Part shown: positions 9,158 to 18,060 of the stretch, one piece after another
Position numbering within the stretch: the stretch's first letter is position 1
Layout of the letters: each line of letters starts with the position of its first letter
Source: Desulfosoma caldarium
GTDB lineage: Bacteria; Desulfobacterota; Syntrophobacteria; Syntrophobacterales; DSM-9756
NCBI RefSeq assembly: GCF_003751385.1
Contig: NZ_RJVA01000013.1
Coordinates: 372,001-436,000, forward strand
Direction of reading: 5' to 3'
DNA: 64,000 nt
Position numbers and translations under genes: made by a program
Notes under the pieces: generated by a model
What the model was told of the DNA's origin: nothing
Database searches by the model: none
Seen by the model: only the letters and a program-made list of their open reading frames with translations

Positions 9158-9186
9158 TTACTAGCCCAGGGGGGTGGAAGTGTCAA
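9158..9186 (-). promoter_or_regulatory. Sigma-70 type promoter for the tRNA pair
   Basis: Minus strand: TTGACA (9181-9186), a 17-base spacer, then TAGTAA (9158-9163). The -35 box is perfect and the spacing ideal; the predicted start lies about 20 bases before the tRNA-Arg 5' end. I see nothing else in the stretch from 9187 to 9472. Confidence 0.7.
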
Positions 9187-9472
9187 GCACCTTTTTCCAC
9201 AGTTGCGAGTTTCAGGCGGGGGCGCTTCTTGCAACTGATTTGAAGGGGTGGCTTTTTGAGATCGAAGCATCTGGATTTTTTCGCCTGCACCTCTAGGAGC
9301 CTGTCGCAAAATGCATTTTTTTTATGATTTTATAATAGCGCCGCACGTCGATTTAAGGATTTGAGGTTGGCACGCTCCTTCAAATGGAATTTTCGGACAA
9401 CCTCTAATAGGCCATGGATTCGATTCTATTGGCATAAATCGAGATGTGACCCCCCAGACATGGGAGGAAACA

Positions 9473-10684
9473 TCAGCGGGTCGATTTCATGAAGAGGCCA
9501 AACAAAATAAGGCACATCGCCGTGAACGCCGCTGCGGCGGCGAAAGCGAAGAAATAGCCTTCCCATGTGATGACGGCGCCCATGACGGCGGAGGCGGCCA
9601 TGATCCCCATGTAGATGGCGGTATTGTAGCCGCCCATAGCCAGGCCTCGCGACCGAGGATTGGACACGGCGGCGATCAGTGCCCCAACGGAAGTGAAGGC
9701 CAGAGCCAGACCTGCGCCCAGCACAGCTGCCCACACCAGAAATTGCCACAGCTCATGGGCGGCGCCAAAGCCTACCATGGCACCTGCCGTGCCCAAGGAC
9801 CCCAGACCCACCAGCCGCCTGCGGTCCTTCGTTCGATCGCTCCAATGCCCGAAGGGAATGCGCGACACGGCGTTGGAAATGCCTTGAACCATAAAAATGA
9901 GCCCGATGGAGGCCACGGGAATGGCGCTTTGTCGAGCATGCAGCGGAATGAAGGTGACAAACATGCCCAGTCCAAAGCACAGACCCAGGGTGATGAGCCA
10001 GCAGCCCCATAGGGGGCGCGAGTGGAGAACCTCTGTGGCCAGTTGACCCAAGGGCGGTTTGCCATCGGCCTTAGCGGTCGCCTGCGGTGCCGGCAAGAAG
10101 ACGGCCAGCACGAAGAGCAATCCGGCCGTGAGCACTCCCGAGGCCACGAAGACGTCTTGAAAACCGAACCGCTCCGCAATCCAGGCGCCAATGGCAGGGC
10201 CGACGCTCATGCCCACATACAGCGAGGTGGTGTACCACCCGTAGGAACGCCCCAGATGGGTCAGGGGTGAAACGTCGGCGACGTAGCTCATCATGGTAGG
10301 TCCGTACGCCGAAAGGCCGATGCCGAAAAAGAAGTAGATGACCATAAGTTGGGCCGGAGTGCCCGCCCAGACCAAGGCAAAGCAGGTCAAGCTGACGATG
10401 AAGATTCCCGCCAAGGCCAGCCGCTTGCGTCCCCATCGATCCGAGAGCAGCCCCACCGGCAGGGAAAGGCATCCGGCGGTGAGGAAAAAGACGGAATTGA
10501 TCCAACCCACGGTGGCCGTGTTTGCCCCGAGGCTCTTGGCATACAAAGGCACAACGGGAATGCGCATGTAGGAGGCGGTGTAAAATCCAAAGGTGAGTGC
10601 GCAGGCAAGGAAAAGACTCATTCGAAAAGACGGCGCTGGCCGCCCGGCCCACACATTGAGGGATGCCATGGAGGAGCGTTTCAC
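9473..10684 (-). CDS. MFS transporter
   Basis: A 403-residue major facilitator superfamily protein with twelve predicted membrane helices. The loop 2-3 motif A is present as GLLSDRWGRKRLALAG, and a second, weaker copy (GHWSDRTKDRRR) sits between helices 8 and 9. Glycine-rich helices 4 and 5 resemble drug or sugar efflux members, but the substrate cannot be read from sequence. The GTG at 10684 is used because GGGAGG precedes it at a long spacing; an ATG at 10669 is the alternative. It is a single gene, divergent from the moxR operon. Confidence 0.85.
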   Translation of the reverse strand: MKRSSMASLNVWAGRPAPSFRMSLFLACALTFGFYTASYMRIPVVPLYAKSLGANTATVGWINSVFFLTAGCLSLPVGLLSDRWGRKRLALAGIFIVSLTCFALVWAGTPAQLMVIYFFFGIGLSAYGPTMMSYVADVSPLTHLGRSYGWYTTSLYVGMSVGPAIGAWIAERFGFQDVFVASGVLTAGLLFVLAVFLPAPQATAKADGKPPLGQLATEVLHSRPLWGCWLITLGLCFGLGMFVTFIPLHARQSAIPVASIGLIFMVQGISNAVSRIPFGHWSDRTKDRRRLVGLGSLGTAGAMVGFGAAHELWQFLVWAAVLGAGLALAFTSVGALIAAVSNPRSRGLAMGGYNTAIYMGIMAASAVMGAVITWEGYFFAFAAAAAFTAMCLILFGLFMKSTR

Positions 10685-10877
10685 CGCCTGGTTCGCCTCC
10701 CGTGCGCCTGGAGTTCCTATGGGTTCGATGCGTGCCTAAAGCGGCTCATGAAGACGCGCTTGATTGCCAAATACCGTCGTTCACCGAAAGCCTATAGCAC
10801 AGGGTGCCGGCCTTCAAAAGGCTTTCGTGGCCGAAGGTTTTTCGTGGCCTTGAAAAAAGCCCATCGCCTCATCGTTC

Positions 10878-10906
10878 TTCAAGACGCGGGCAAAATGCTT
10901 TATGAT
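10878..10906 (+). promoter_or_regulatory. Possible promoter for the moxR operon
   Basis: TTCAAG, 17 bases, then TATGAT; the -10 box matches consensus at five of six positions, the -35 only at three. It lies about 70 bases before the GTG start of the MoxR gene. No alternative was better in the 288-base gap behind the MFS gene. Confidence 0.4.
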
Positions 10907-10972
10907 GCTTGGGGTCGAAACGATTCCACGCGGGGCGCGCGGCGCTTGAAGCCCCATGCAAGGAGGTTCATC

Positions 10973-11827
10973 GTGCACAAGAGTTCGGCATCCATGTCCC
11001 TTCGCTTTGAGGGAACAGATCGGTACTATTTGAATCCGGAGCTGCGAGAGATCGTCAACATCGCCATAGCCATGGAAAAGCCACTGCTCCTTACGGGAGA
11101 AGCAGGCACGGGAAAGACCCAGCTCGCCTTTGAAATCGCTCGAGCGCTCCAGCTACGCATGGAGGAGGCTCGATGCAAGTCCACCTTCAAGGGCGAAGAA
11201 TTGTGCTACGTCTACGACACGGTGTTGCGCCTCAACGATTCCCGCTTCGGCTCGGGGGACACGGGCCGGGATGTCAACAACATCTGGGACTATATTCGTT
11301 TCGGTCCCATCGGCCGGGCGTTCACCTGCGAGGACCGTCGAGTGCTTCTGTTGGATGAAATCGACAAGACGGATTCGGACACCCAGGACAATCTGCTGGA
11401 TGTTCTGGAAGACGGCGCGTTCATTATCCGCGAGATCAATCACAAGATTCGAGCTAAAAAGCGCCCGATTATCATCATCACAAGCAATGCCAAACGGGAA
11501 CTTTCGGATCCCTTTCTACGCCGGTGCTTTTGCCATTACATTCCCTTTCCCGGTCCCGAAGAGATGATCAAGATTGTGCGGCTCCATTATCCAGACATTC
11601 CCGACGCCTTCCTGCGTGCCTCCCTGGAAACCTTTTACCGTTTGCGCGAAGAAGGCTTTGAAAAGCCGCCCGCCACCGCTGAACTTTTGGACTGGATTGG
11701 TGCCATGCGAGCCAGCGGCGTGCGCGGTCCCGGGGCCGGGAAAGACGTGGCCCATATCGGCACGCTGCTCAAAAGAACCCAGGACATTTTGAAGTTCAAA
11801 GGGGTTCGCAAGAGCCTTCGCTTTTGA
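10973..11827 (+). CDS. MoxR-type AAA+ ATPase
   Basis: A 284-residue AAA+ ATPase of the MoxR/CbbQ type. Walker A is GEAGTGKTQLA, Walker B is VLLLDEIDKTD, and IIITSNAKREL is the sensor-1 strand. These ATPases act as metallo-chaperones or protein remodellers together with a VWA partner, here the next gene. The start is the GTG at 10973, with AGGAGG six bases before it; the longer open frame upstream has no homology. The target of the pair is unknown; the following TtcA-like gene is the only local candidate. Confidence 0.88.
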   Translation: MHKSSASMSLRFEGTDRYYLNPELREIVNIAIAMEKPLLLTGEAGTGKTQLAFEIARALQLRMEEARCKSTFKGEELCYVYDTVLRLNDSRFGSGDTGRDVNNIWDYIRFGPIGRAFTCEDRRVLLLDEIDKTDSDTQDNLLDVLEDGAFIIREINHKIRAKKRPIIIITSNAKRELSDPFLRRCFCHYIPFPGPEEMIKIVRLHYPDIPDAFLRASLETFYRLREEGFEKPPATAELLDWIGAMRASGVRGPGAGKDVAHIGTLLKRTQDILKFKGVRKSLRF

Positions 11828-11907
11828 GAAGGGCCCATTGCTGGCCGAAGTATAGCCTTGGAGCGCCACAATCGATGAACTTGAGGTCCATGGGAAAAGG
11901 ACAGGGT

Positions 11908-13107
11908 ATGGTGGATTTCATTTATGGCCTGATGCGCGCCGGGATTCCGATCAGTGTGCATTATATCCTGGAATTTTATCGAGGTTTGCGCGCCGGCGTG
12001 GCCCCCGACCTGGATCGCCTGTTTCTGTTTGCGCGCCTGGTGTTCGTCAAGAGGGTGGAACACTACGATGCTTTTGAACAGGTTTTTCGCCAAACTTTTT
12101 TGGGGGACCCTTCCGTGTCCCCCGAGGATTGGGAAAACCTCTTGAGGGGCAAGCCTTTTGAGGAATGGCTGCGGCGCGAAGTGGAAAGCGGCCGGCTTCC
12201 GCCGGAAGCCTTGCGCGAATTCGACAGCGAGGAGCTTCTGGAACGGTTTCGGCGCACGGTCATGGCGCAGGACGGCGAACACCACGGTGGAAACACCTGG
12301 GTCGGCACAGGCGGGCGATCCCCTTACGGCCATAGCGGCCGACATGGAGGCGGGCTGCGCGTTCAAGGCGAAAGTGTTCACGGCACGGCGCAAAAGGTCA
12401 TCGGTGCGCGCCGGTATATTCATTACAGCGACGACACCCCGCTTCGCAGCGAAAACCTGCGCCAGGTTCTTTCCACCTTAAAAAGTCTGCGCCCGCTGGG
12501 TCCGGAAAGTGAACTGGACGTGGACCAAACCATCGAGCGCACGGCCAAAAATGGTGGCGAAATCGAATTGGTCTTTCAAAGGGAGCTGAGAAACCGCGTG
12601 GAACTCATCGTCCTTGTGGACAACGGCGGCTATTCCATGCTTCCCTACGTGGACTTGGTCAAGACGGTGTTCAACAAGATTCGCGACAGCTTTCGCGATG
12701 TGCGGTTCTTTTACTTTCACAACTGCATCTACGGCACCGTGTACGCCGATCCGCAGCGGCGCCAACCTGTGGCGTGGGACAAATTGTGTGCCGCGGGCAA
12801 AAAGACGCGTCTGATCATCATCGGCGACGCCAACATGGCTCCGGCGGAACTCATGGCTTCCTACGGGTCCATTGACCCGGCCACGGCCATTCGCAAGCCG
12901 GGTTTTGTGTGGCTTCGAGAGTTGAGGGAAGCTTTTCCGGTCAGTGTGTGGCTGAACCCCATTCCTCGGGAGCATTGGGCGCTAAACAGTTCCACCATCG
13001 CTCGTATTGGGCAGATCTTTCACATGGAGGATTTGACCCTGGGTGGCATCAAGAACGCCACGGCGTACCTCAATGTGCAGGGCCAAGCCGTGGATCAGGC
13101 GGCATAG
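11908..13107 (+). CDS. VWA-domain CoxE-like protein
   Basis: About 399 residues. The N-terminal 120 residues start with a pattern typical of CoxE-like partners of MoxR (FIYGLMRAGIPISVHY); the middle is Gly/His-rich and probably flexible; the C-terminal half is a VWA domain. The metal-site (MIDAS) loop reads LVDNGGYSM, with Gly where DxSxS has its first Ser, so metal binding may be altered. A later loop GDANMAPAEL supplies an Asp. The start is uncertain: ATGs at 11875, 11890 and 11908 are in frame, and 11908 best fits homologous beginnings. It forms a MoxR/VWA pair with the upstream gene. Confidence 0.82.
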   Translation: MVDFIYGLMRAGIPISVHYILEFYRGLRAGVAPDLDRLFLFARLVFVKRVEHYDAFEQVFRQTFLGDPSVSPEDWENLLRGKPFEEWLRREVESGRLPPEALREFDSEELLERFRRTVMAQDGEHHGGNTWVGTGGRSPYGHSGRHGGGLRVQGESVHGTAQKVIGARRYIHYSDDTPLRSENLRQVLSTLKSLRPLGPESELDVDQTIERTAKNGGEIELVFQRELRNRVELIVLVDNGGYSMLPYVDLVKTVFNKIRDSFRDVRFFYFHNCIYGTVYADPQRRQPVAWDKLCAAGKKTRLIIIGDANMAPAELMASYGSIDPATAIRKPGFVWLRELREAFPVSVWLNPIPREHWALNSSTIARIGQIFHMEDLTLGGIKNATAYLNVQGQAVDQAA

Positions 13108-13109
13108 GT

Positions 13110-13919
13110 GTGGCTTACATAGACAAAGAAGTGCGCAAACTGGTGGGCAAGGCGGTCCACCATTACGGTTTGATCGACCCCGGCGATCGCATTGCCGTGG
13201 CCGTCTCGGGCGGCAAGGACAGCGTGCTGCTGCTGTGGCTGCTACGAGAACGATTGCGGCGCGTGCCTATTCATTATGAGCTTGTGGCCGTTCATGTGGA
13301 TTTAGGGTTTACGCCGAGCACGGCGGAACCCCTGGAAACTTTTTTCCGAGCGGAAGGGTTCGATTACCGAATACTTCGCACCGATTACGGGCTGCATGCG
13401 CACAGTCCACAGAATCGAGAAAATCCGTGCTTTCTCTGCGCGCGAAGGCGCCGTGCCGCCATCTTTCGCGAAGCCCGAGCCTTGGGATGTTCCAAGGTGG
13501 CCTTGGCCCACAATCAGGACGACTTCATCGAAACGTTTTTCGTCAACATTTGCTACGGAGCCCAGACGGCGAGCATGGTGCCACGGCAAAGTTTTTTCGG
13601 TGGAACTCTGGTGGTCATTCGCCCTTTGGCTCTGGTGGACAGCCATAAGGTGGACCGTCTCGTGCGCCGCCTGGGTCTTCCCACCATGGACAACCCGTGC
13701 CCGTCAGCCAGCCGCAATGCCCGCCGTCGAATTCGAGAGTTCCTTTTTGACCTGTACCGGTCCAATCGAAAGATTCGGGGGAACATTTTTCATGCCATGA
13801 GCCATGTGAACCTGGAGTATCTGCCGCCTGCACTGCCCCGGCGGCCGGGTTCGACTCGCGGGACGCCACGAGGAGCCGCACAGCATGATGGAAAAGAAAC
13901 CGACCCTTTATCTCATTGA
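13110..13919 (+). CDS. TtcA-like PP-loop ATPase (tRNA 2-thiolation type)
   Basis: A 269-residue N-type ATP pyrophosphatase of the TtcA/TtuA superfamily, which adenylates a tRNA base and replaces oxygen with sulfur using a Fe-S cluster. The PP-loop is VAVSGGKDS (about residue 30); the Cys pair is ENPCFLCARRRR, and a third Cys lies in MDNPCPSASRNARRR, giving the three-cysteine cluster pattern. The GTG at 13110 starts two bases after the VWA stop. Its end overlaps the start of polA by 35 bases. Position 32 cytidine thiolation is the likely role, but related enzymes act at other sites. Confidence 0.82.
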   Translation: MAYIDKEVRKLVGKAVHHYGLIDPGDRIAVAVSGGKDSVLLLWLLRERLRRVPIHYELVAVHVDLGFTPSTAEPLETFFRAEGFDYRILRTDYGLHAHSPQNRENPCFLCARRRRAAIFREARALGCSKVALAHNQDDFIETFFVNICYGAQTASMVPRQSFFGGTLVVIRPLALVDSHKVDRLVRRLGLPTMDNPCPSASRNARRRIREFLFDLYRSNRKIRGNIFHAMSHVNLEYLPPALPRRPGSTRGTPRGAAQHDGKETDPLSH

Positions 13920-16596
13920 TGCCAGTTCCTACATGTACCGCGCCTTTTATGCCTTGGGCCGACGCCTGACGGCTCCGGACGGCACGCCCACCCAGGCGGT
14001 TTTCGGGTTTCATCAAATGCTCCAAAAGGTCTTGAGGGAAAAACAGCCAGAAATGCTGTGCGTGGTCTATGACCCGCCGGCTCCCACCTTTCGCCACGCC
14101 TTATACCCTCAATACAAGGCCACGCGGGATCGCATGCCGGAAGATCTGGTGGTGCAGGTGCCCCTCATCAAGACCATGGTGGATCTCATGGGGATCCCAT
14201 CCCTGGAAGTTCCCGGCTACGAAGCCGACGACGTCATGGCCACTCTGGTTCGCCAGGCGACCGAGAAAGGCTACGCCGTGGTGATTGTGTCCGGAGATAA
14301 GGACCTGCATCAGCTGGTGAATGAACCGCTGGTGCTTCAATGGGATCCACAAAAGGACGAACTGTACACGGCGGAAGAAGTGGTGAAAAGGCTGGGTGTG
14401 CGCCCGCACCAGGTTCGAGACCTTTTGGCGCTCATGGGCGACAGCACCGACAACGTGCCCGGCGTGCCCGGTGTGGGCGAAAAGACGGCCCGGGAACTGC
14501 TGCGGCTGTTTGGAAGCTTGGATGAAGTGCTGCGCAGGGTTCATGAGATTCCCAGCGCATCCGTGCGCAAGAAGATGGAATCAGCCCAAGAGGCGGCGCT
14601 GCTTTCCAGGCAGCTGGTGAGCCTAAGGGAGGATGCTCCGGTGAACTTCGTGGTGGCGGAATGTCGCCGTCGCCCCGCCGACGTGGCGGGTCTTAGAGCA
14701 TTGTATGAACGGTTGGGATTGCGCCGTTTTCTGGCCGATCTTGCCAAGAATCTTCCGTCCCAAACGGCGGCCGAAATGGCCGCGCCGCCTGCCCGCCGCG
14801 ATGTCATTGTTCGAAACGAACCGGCCTTTCGCCGGGTTCTGGAGGAGATGCGGCAGGCGAGCGTTCTTTCCATCGATTTGGAAACCACGTCCCAGGATGC
14901 CATGCTGGCCGACATCGTGGGGGTGGCCTTAAGCTGGCGGGACCATGAAGCCGTCTATATTCCCATCGGCCACGAAACCAGGGATTCGGAATCTCAGCTG
15001 CCTTTGGCTGTTGTGCTGGAAGGACTTCGACCCCTCTTGGAAGCCGAAACGCCCAAGAAAGTAGGGCAGAACATTAAGTACGAATGGGTGATTTTAAAAC
15101 GGCACGGCATCGAGCTGCACGGCATCGATTTCGACACCATGGTGGCCAGTTACCTCTTGGATCCGGGCAACCCGTCCCATCGTCTTGAACGCATCGTGGC
15201 CGAACATCTCGGGGAAGCCAAGGCCACCTATGGCGATGTGGCCGGCGTTGGCGCCAAGCAGGTGCCTTTTGCTCACGTGCCCGTGACCAAGGCGGCTGCC
15301 TATGCGTGCAGCGATGCGGAAACGACCTTGCGGCTCGTGCCCATTTTACGAAAAAAGCTGGAACAAGCCGGCCTCTCGCCCCTCATGGACACTCTGGAAC
15401 GGCCGCTCATTGCCGTCCTGGCCCGCATGGAAATGCGAGGGGTGCGCGTGGATACGGAAAAACTTGAGGCTTTGTCCAGGATCTTAGAAGAAGGCCTGCG
15501 AAGGGAGGAACAGACCATCTACGCCATTGCGGGCGGGCCGTTCAACATCCAGTCTCCCGTGCAGCTCAGAGATATTCTCTTTGGCAAGCTGCAGCTTCCC
15601 GTGATTAAGAAAACCAAGACGGGTCCTTCCACGGACATGAGCGTTCTGGAGGAGCTGGCGGCGCATCACCCCATCGCCCAACACATCGTGGCGTATCGCA
15701 GTCTGGCCAAGCTGAAAAACACTTACGTGGACACCCTGCCCCTTCTGGTGCATCCCCACACCGGTCGCATTCATACCAGTTACAACCAAACCGTCACCGC
15801 CACGGGGCGTCTCAGCAGTTCGGAGCCCAATCTGCAAAACATTCCCGTGCGCACCGAGGAAGGGCGCCGCATTCGAGAAGCCTTTGTGGCCGATCCCGGC
15901 TATGGGCTCTTGGCGGCGGATTATTCTCAGATCGAACTGCGCATCTTTGCCCACTACAGCGGGGACAGCCGGCTTCTGGCCGCCTTTGAGGCGGGAGACG
16001 ATGTTCATCGGCGCACGGCGGCGGAAATCTTCAATGTATCGCCGCAGGACGTCACGGCGGAGATGCGGCGCCAAGCCAAGACCGTTAATTTCGGCATCAT
16101 TTATGGCATGGGTCCCTATGGACTCGCCAAGCAGCTCAAGATTTCCCAGAGCCAGGCCAAGGAAATGATCGAGCGTTATTTTGCAAGGTACCAGGGGGTG
16201 AAGCGCTGGATCGAGCGAGTGATTGCCCAGGCCCACAAGCGAGGCTATGCGGAAACCCTGTTGGGCCGACGCCGTTTCATTCCCGAACTGCAGAGCCGCA
16301 ACCGCTCCATGCGCCAGCTTGGGGAAAGACTGGCCGTCAACACCACCATTCAGGGCTCGGCCGCCGACATTATCAAAAAGGCCATGATCGACATCGATCA
16401 AGAGATGCAAGGGTGCGGTTGCCGAAGCGCCATGATTCTTCAGGTCCACGACGAGCTGGTTTTTGAAGTGGCGGAAGAGGAAGCGGGCTGGATGCGGGCG
16501 ATGGTCAAGGAACGCATGGAAAGCGTGGTCACGTTGCGCATTCCTCTGGTCGTGGACATGGGCTATGGAAAAAACTGGGCAGAAGCCCATTCGTGA
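13885..16596 (+). CDS. polA: DNA polymerase I
   Basis: A 903-residue family A polymerase for primer removal and repair synthesis. Residues 1-290 form the 5'-3' exonuclease (LYLIDASSYMYRAFYAL, GDKDLHQLV, GVPGVGEKTA); about 315-500 the 3'-5' exonuclease; the rest the polymerase, with DYSQIELRIFAHYS (motif A), the O-helix RRQAKTVNFGIIYGMG and VHDELVFE (motif C). In the proofreading domain motif I keeps Asp331 and Glu333 and motif III keeps its Tyr and Asp, but motif II reads NIKYE with Glu400 where E. coli has Asp. GAGGAG precedes the ATG. It overlaps the TtcA-like gene and probably shares its transcript. Confidence 0.96.
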   Translation: MMEKKPTLYLIDASSYMYRAFYALGRRLTAPDGTPTQAVFGFHQMLQKVLREKQPEMLCVVYDPPAPTFRHALYPQYKATRDRMPEDLVVQVPLIKTMVDLMGIPSLEVPGYEADDVMATLVRQATEKGYAVVIVSGDKDLHQLVNEPLVLQWDPQKDELYTAEEVVKRLGVRPHQVRDLLALMGDSTDNVPGVPGVGEKTARELLRLFGSLDEVLRRVHEIPSASVRKKMESAQEAALLSRQLVSLREDAPVNFVVAECRRRPADVAGLRALYERLGLRRFLADLAKNLPSQTAAEMAAPPARRDVIVRNEPAFRRVLEEMRQASVLSIDLETTSQDAMLADIVGVALSWRDHEAVYIPIGHETRDSESQLPLAVVLEGLRPLLEAETPKKVGQNIKYEWVILKRHGIELHGIDFDTMVASYLLDPGNPSHRLERIVAEHLGEAKATYGDVAGVGAKQVPFAHVPVTKAAAYACSDAETTLRLVPILRKKLEQAGLSPLMDTLERPLIAVLARMEMRGVRVDTEKLEALSRILEEGLRREEQTIYAIAGGPFNIQSPVQLRDILFGKLQLPVIKKTKTGPSTDMSVLEELAAHHPIAQHIVAYRSLAKLKNTYVDTLPLLVHPHTGRIHTSYNQTVTATGRLSSSEPNLQNIPVRTEEGRRIREAFVADPGYGLLAADYSQIELRIFAHYSGDSRLLAAFEAGDDVHRRTAAEIFNVSPQDVTAEMRRQAKTVNFGIIYGMGPYGLAKQLKISQSQAKEMIERYFARYQGVKRWIERVIAQAHKRGYAETLLGRRRFIPELQSRNRSMRQLGERLAVNTTIQGSAADIIKKAMIDIDQEMQGCGCRSAMILQVHDELVFEVAEEEAGWMRAMVKERMESVVTLRIPLVVDMGYGKNWAEAHS

Positions 16597-16709
16597 ACCC
16601 GTAAAAAAAGGTCTTTTCTTTCTAAGCAGTTCGGGTAAATGGTGCGTGCGACGGCAAGGTTTGTCGCCTTCAATGCAGAGGACTTTTCAAGCACAAGAAA
16701 GGGAGCCCC

Positions 16710-18047
16710 ATGGAAAACACCGATGGTCAATGGCGACAGGAGACCTCTTCAGTGATGGAGGAGTCTTCGGAGGCGGAGGAGCCTCCAAGCGAGCCTCCGG
16801 GTTCAGAAACCAACGATGCCTCAGCGTCCCTGCGGCGGATCCCTCGAGGCTCATCACGCCGATCCGCCTCCACGCCCCTCAGCGACAACGCCAAGTCCTT
16901 CAAAAAAAAGCATTTTCCCAGCGTTAGCCTTGCCTTATGGAACGACTGGCATTGGCAGGTGCAGCATCGGTTTCGATCGTGGAACGGACTGCGCCGCATC
17001 ATGCACTTGACCGACGCGGAACAAGCCGCTCTTCAAATCCCCTCGGGTCGGTTTCCTGTGGCCGTCACACCTTATTATGCCAGTCTGTTGGATTCGGAGA
17101 ACGGCCAGGATCCATTGCGGCGTTCGGTGTTACCGCTTTCCGAAGAGTGGGTGCGGCATCCCGAGGAATCCACGGATCCCCTTGGGGAAGACAAGGATTC
17201 ACCGGTACCCGGACTGGTGCATCGCTATCCAGACCGGGTTCTCTTCCTGGTGACGGGTTTTTGTTCCACTTACTGCCGCTATTGCACGCGCTCTTGGCTC
17301 GTTGGGCGCCATGGATCCGGAGGCCATGCCAGTCGACGGTTATGGGAAAGGGCCTTGGCCTATATTCAAGCGACGCCTGCCGTGCGCGACGTGCTCATCT
17401 CCGGTGGCGACCCACTCACCTTGGCCGATGACGCCTTGGGATGGCTTTTGGATCGGCTTCGAGCCATAAGGCATGTGGAAGTCCTTCGCATCGGAACCAA
17501 GGTGCCTGCGGTTTTGCCGCAGCGCATAACCCGCGACCTGGTTTGGCTCTTACGCCGGGACCATCCCTTGTGGATGAGCTTGCATTTTACGCACCCAAAG
17601 GAATTGACTCCGGAGACGGCCGAGGCGTGCGCTCGGCTGGCGGATGCCGGCATTCCTCTGGGCAGCCAAACGGTGCTGCTCAAAGGGATCAACGACGACG
17701 TGACGACCCTGCGGGCTCTCTTTCAAGGCCTTCTGCGCCTTCGCGTGCGCCCCTATTACCTCTATCAGTGCGACCCCATCAACGGCTCGCCCCACTTTCG
17801 AACGACCATTGCTCGAGGTCTGGAAATCATGGACGGGTTGCGCGGCCACACGTCTGGGTATGCCGTGCCATCCTACGTGGTGGACGCGCCGGGAGGCGGC
17901 GGCAAGATTCCTCTCCTTCCCGACTATGTTCAGGGCGTGGACGGGGAGGATTTGATCCTTCGAAACTATGAACATCGCCTTTTTCGGTATCCCAAGGCCT
18001 TTGAGGTTGTTTCGGGGCCGGGGCGAGTGGTTCACAAGGCGTTCTGA
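16710..18047 (+). CDS. KamA-family radical SAM enzyme, lysine 2,3-aminomutase type
   Basis: A 445-residue radical SAM and PLP enzyme. The 4Fe-4S motif is CSTYCRYCTRSWLVG; the PLP lysine is in VVDAPGGGGKIP, and RGHTSGYAVPSYV is conserved in the family. The two Asp residues that bind the epsilon-amino group in known lysine 2,3-aminomutases are present (YQCDP and VVDAP), favouring L-lysine over glutamate. The first 60 or so residues are polar and low-complexity, unlike the rest. The gene is intact, but the three genes behind it, likely users of its beta-amino acid, are broken. Function in the present cell is therefore unclear. Confidence 0.88.
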   Translation: MENTDGQWRQETSSVMEESSEAEEPPSEPPGSETNDASASLRRIPRGSSRRSASTPLSDNAKSFKKKHFPSVSLALWNDWHWQVQHRFRSWNGLRRIMHLTDAEQAALQIPSGRFPVAVTPYYASLLDSENGQDPLRRSVLPLSEEWVRHPEESTDPLGEDKDSPVPGLVHRYPDRVLFLVTGFCSTYCRYCTRSWLVGRHGSGGHASRRLWERALAYIQATPAVRDVLISGGDPLTLADDALGWLLDRLRAIRHVEVLRIGTKVPAVLPQRITRDLVWLLRRDHPLWMSLHFTHPKELTPETAEACARLADAGIPLGSQTVLLKGINDDVTTLRALFQGLLRLRVRPYYLYQCDPINGSPHFRTTIARGLEIMDGLRGHTSGYAVPSYVVDAPGGGGKIPLLPDYVQGVDGEDLILRNYEHRLFRYPKAFEVVSGPGRVVHKAF

Positions 18048-18060
18048 TGGGGGAAAGCCA

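Noticed and set aside
15484-16590. A 368-codon minus-strand open frame inside polA.
   Set aside because: It is antisense to the conserved polymerase domain and shows no domain of its own; the same holds for the long antisense frames within the MscS, radical SAM and RNase G genes.
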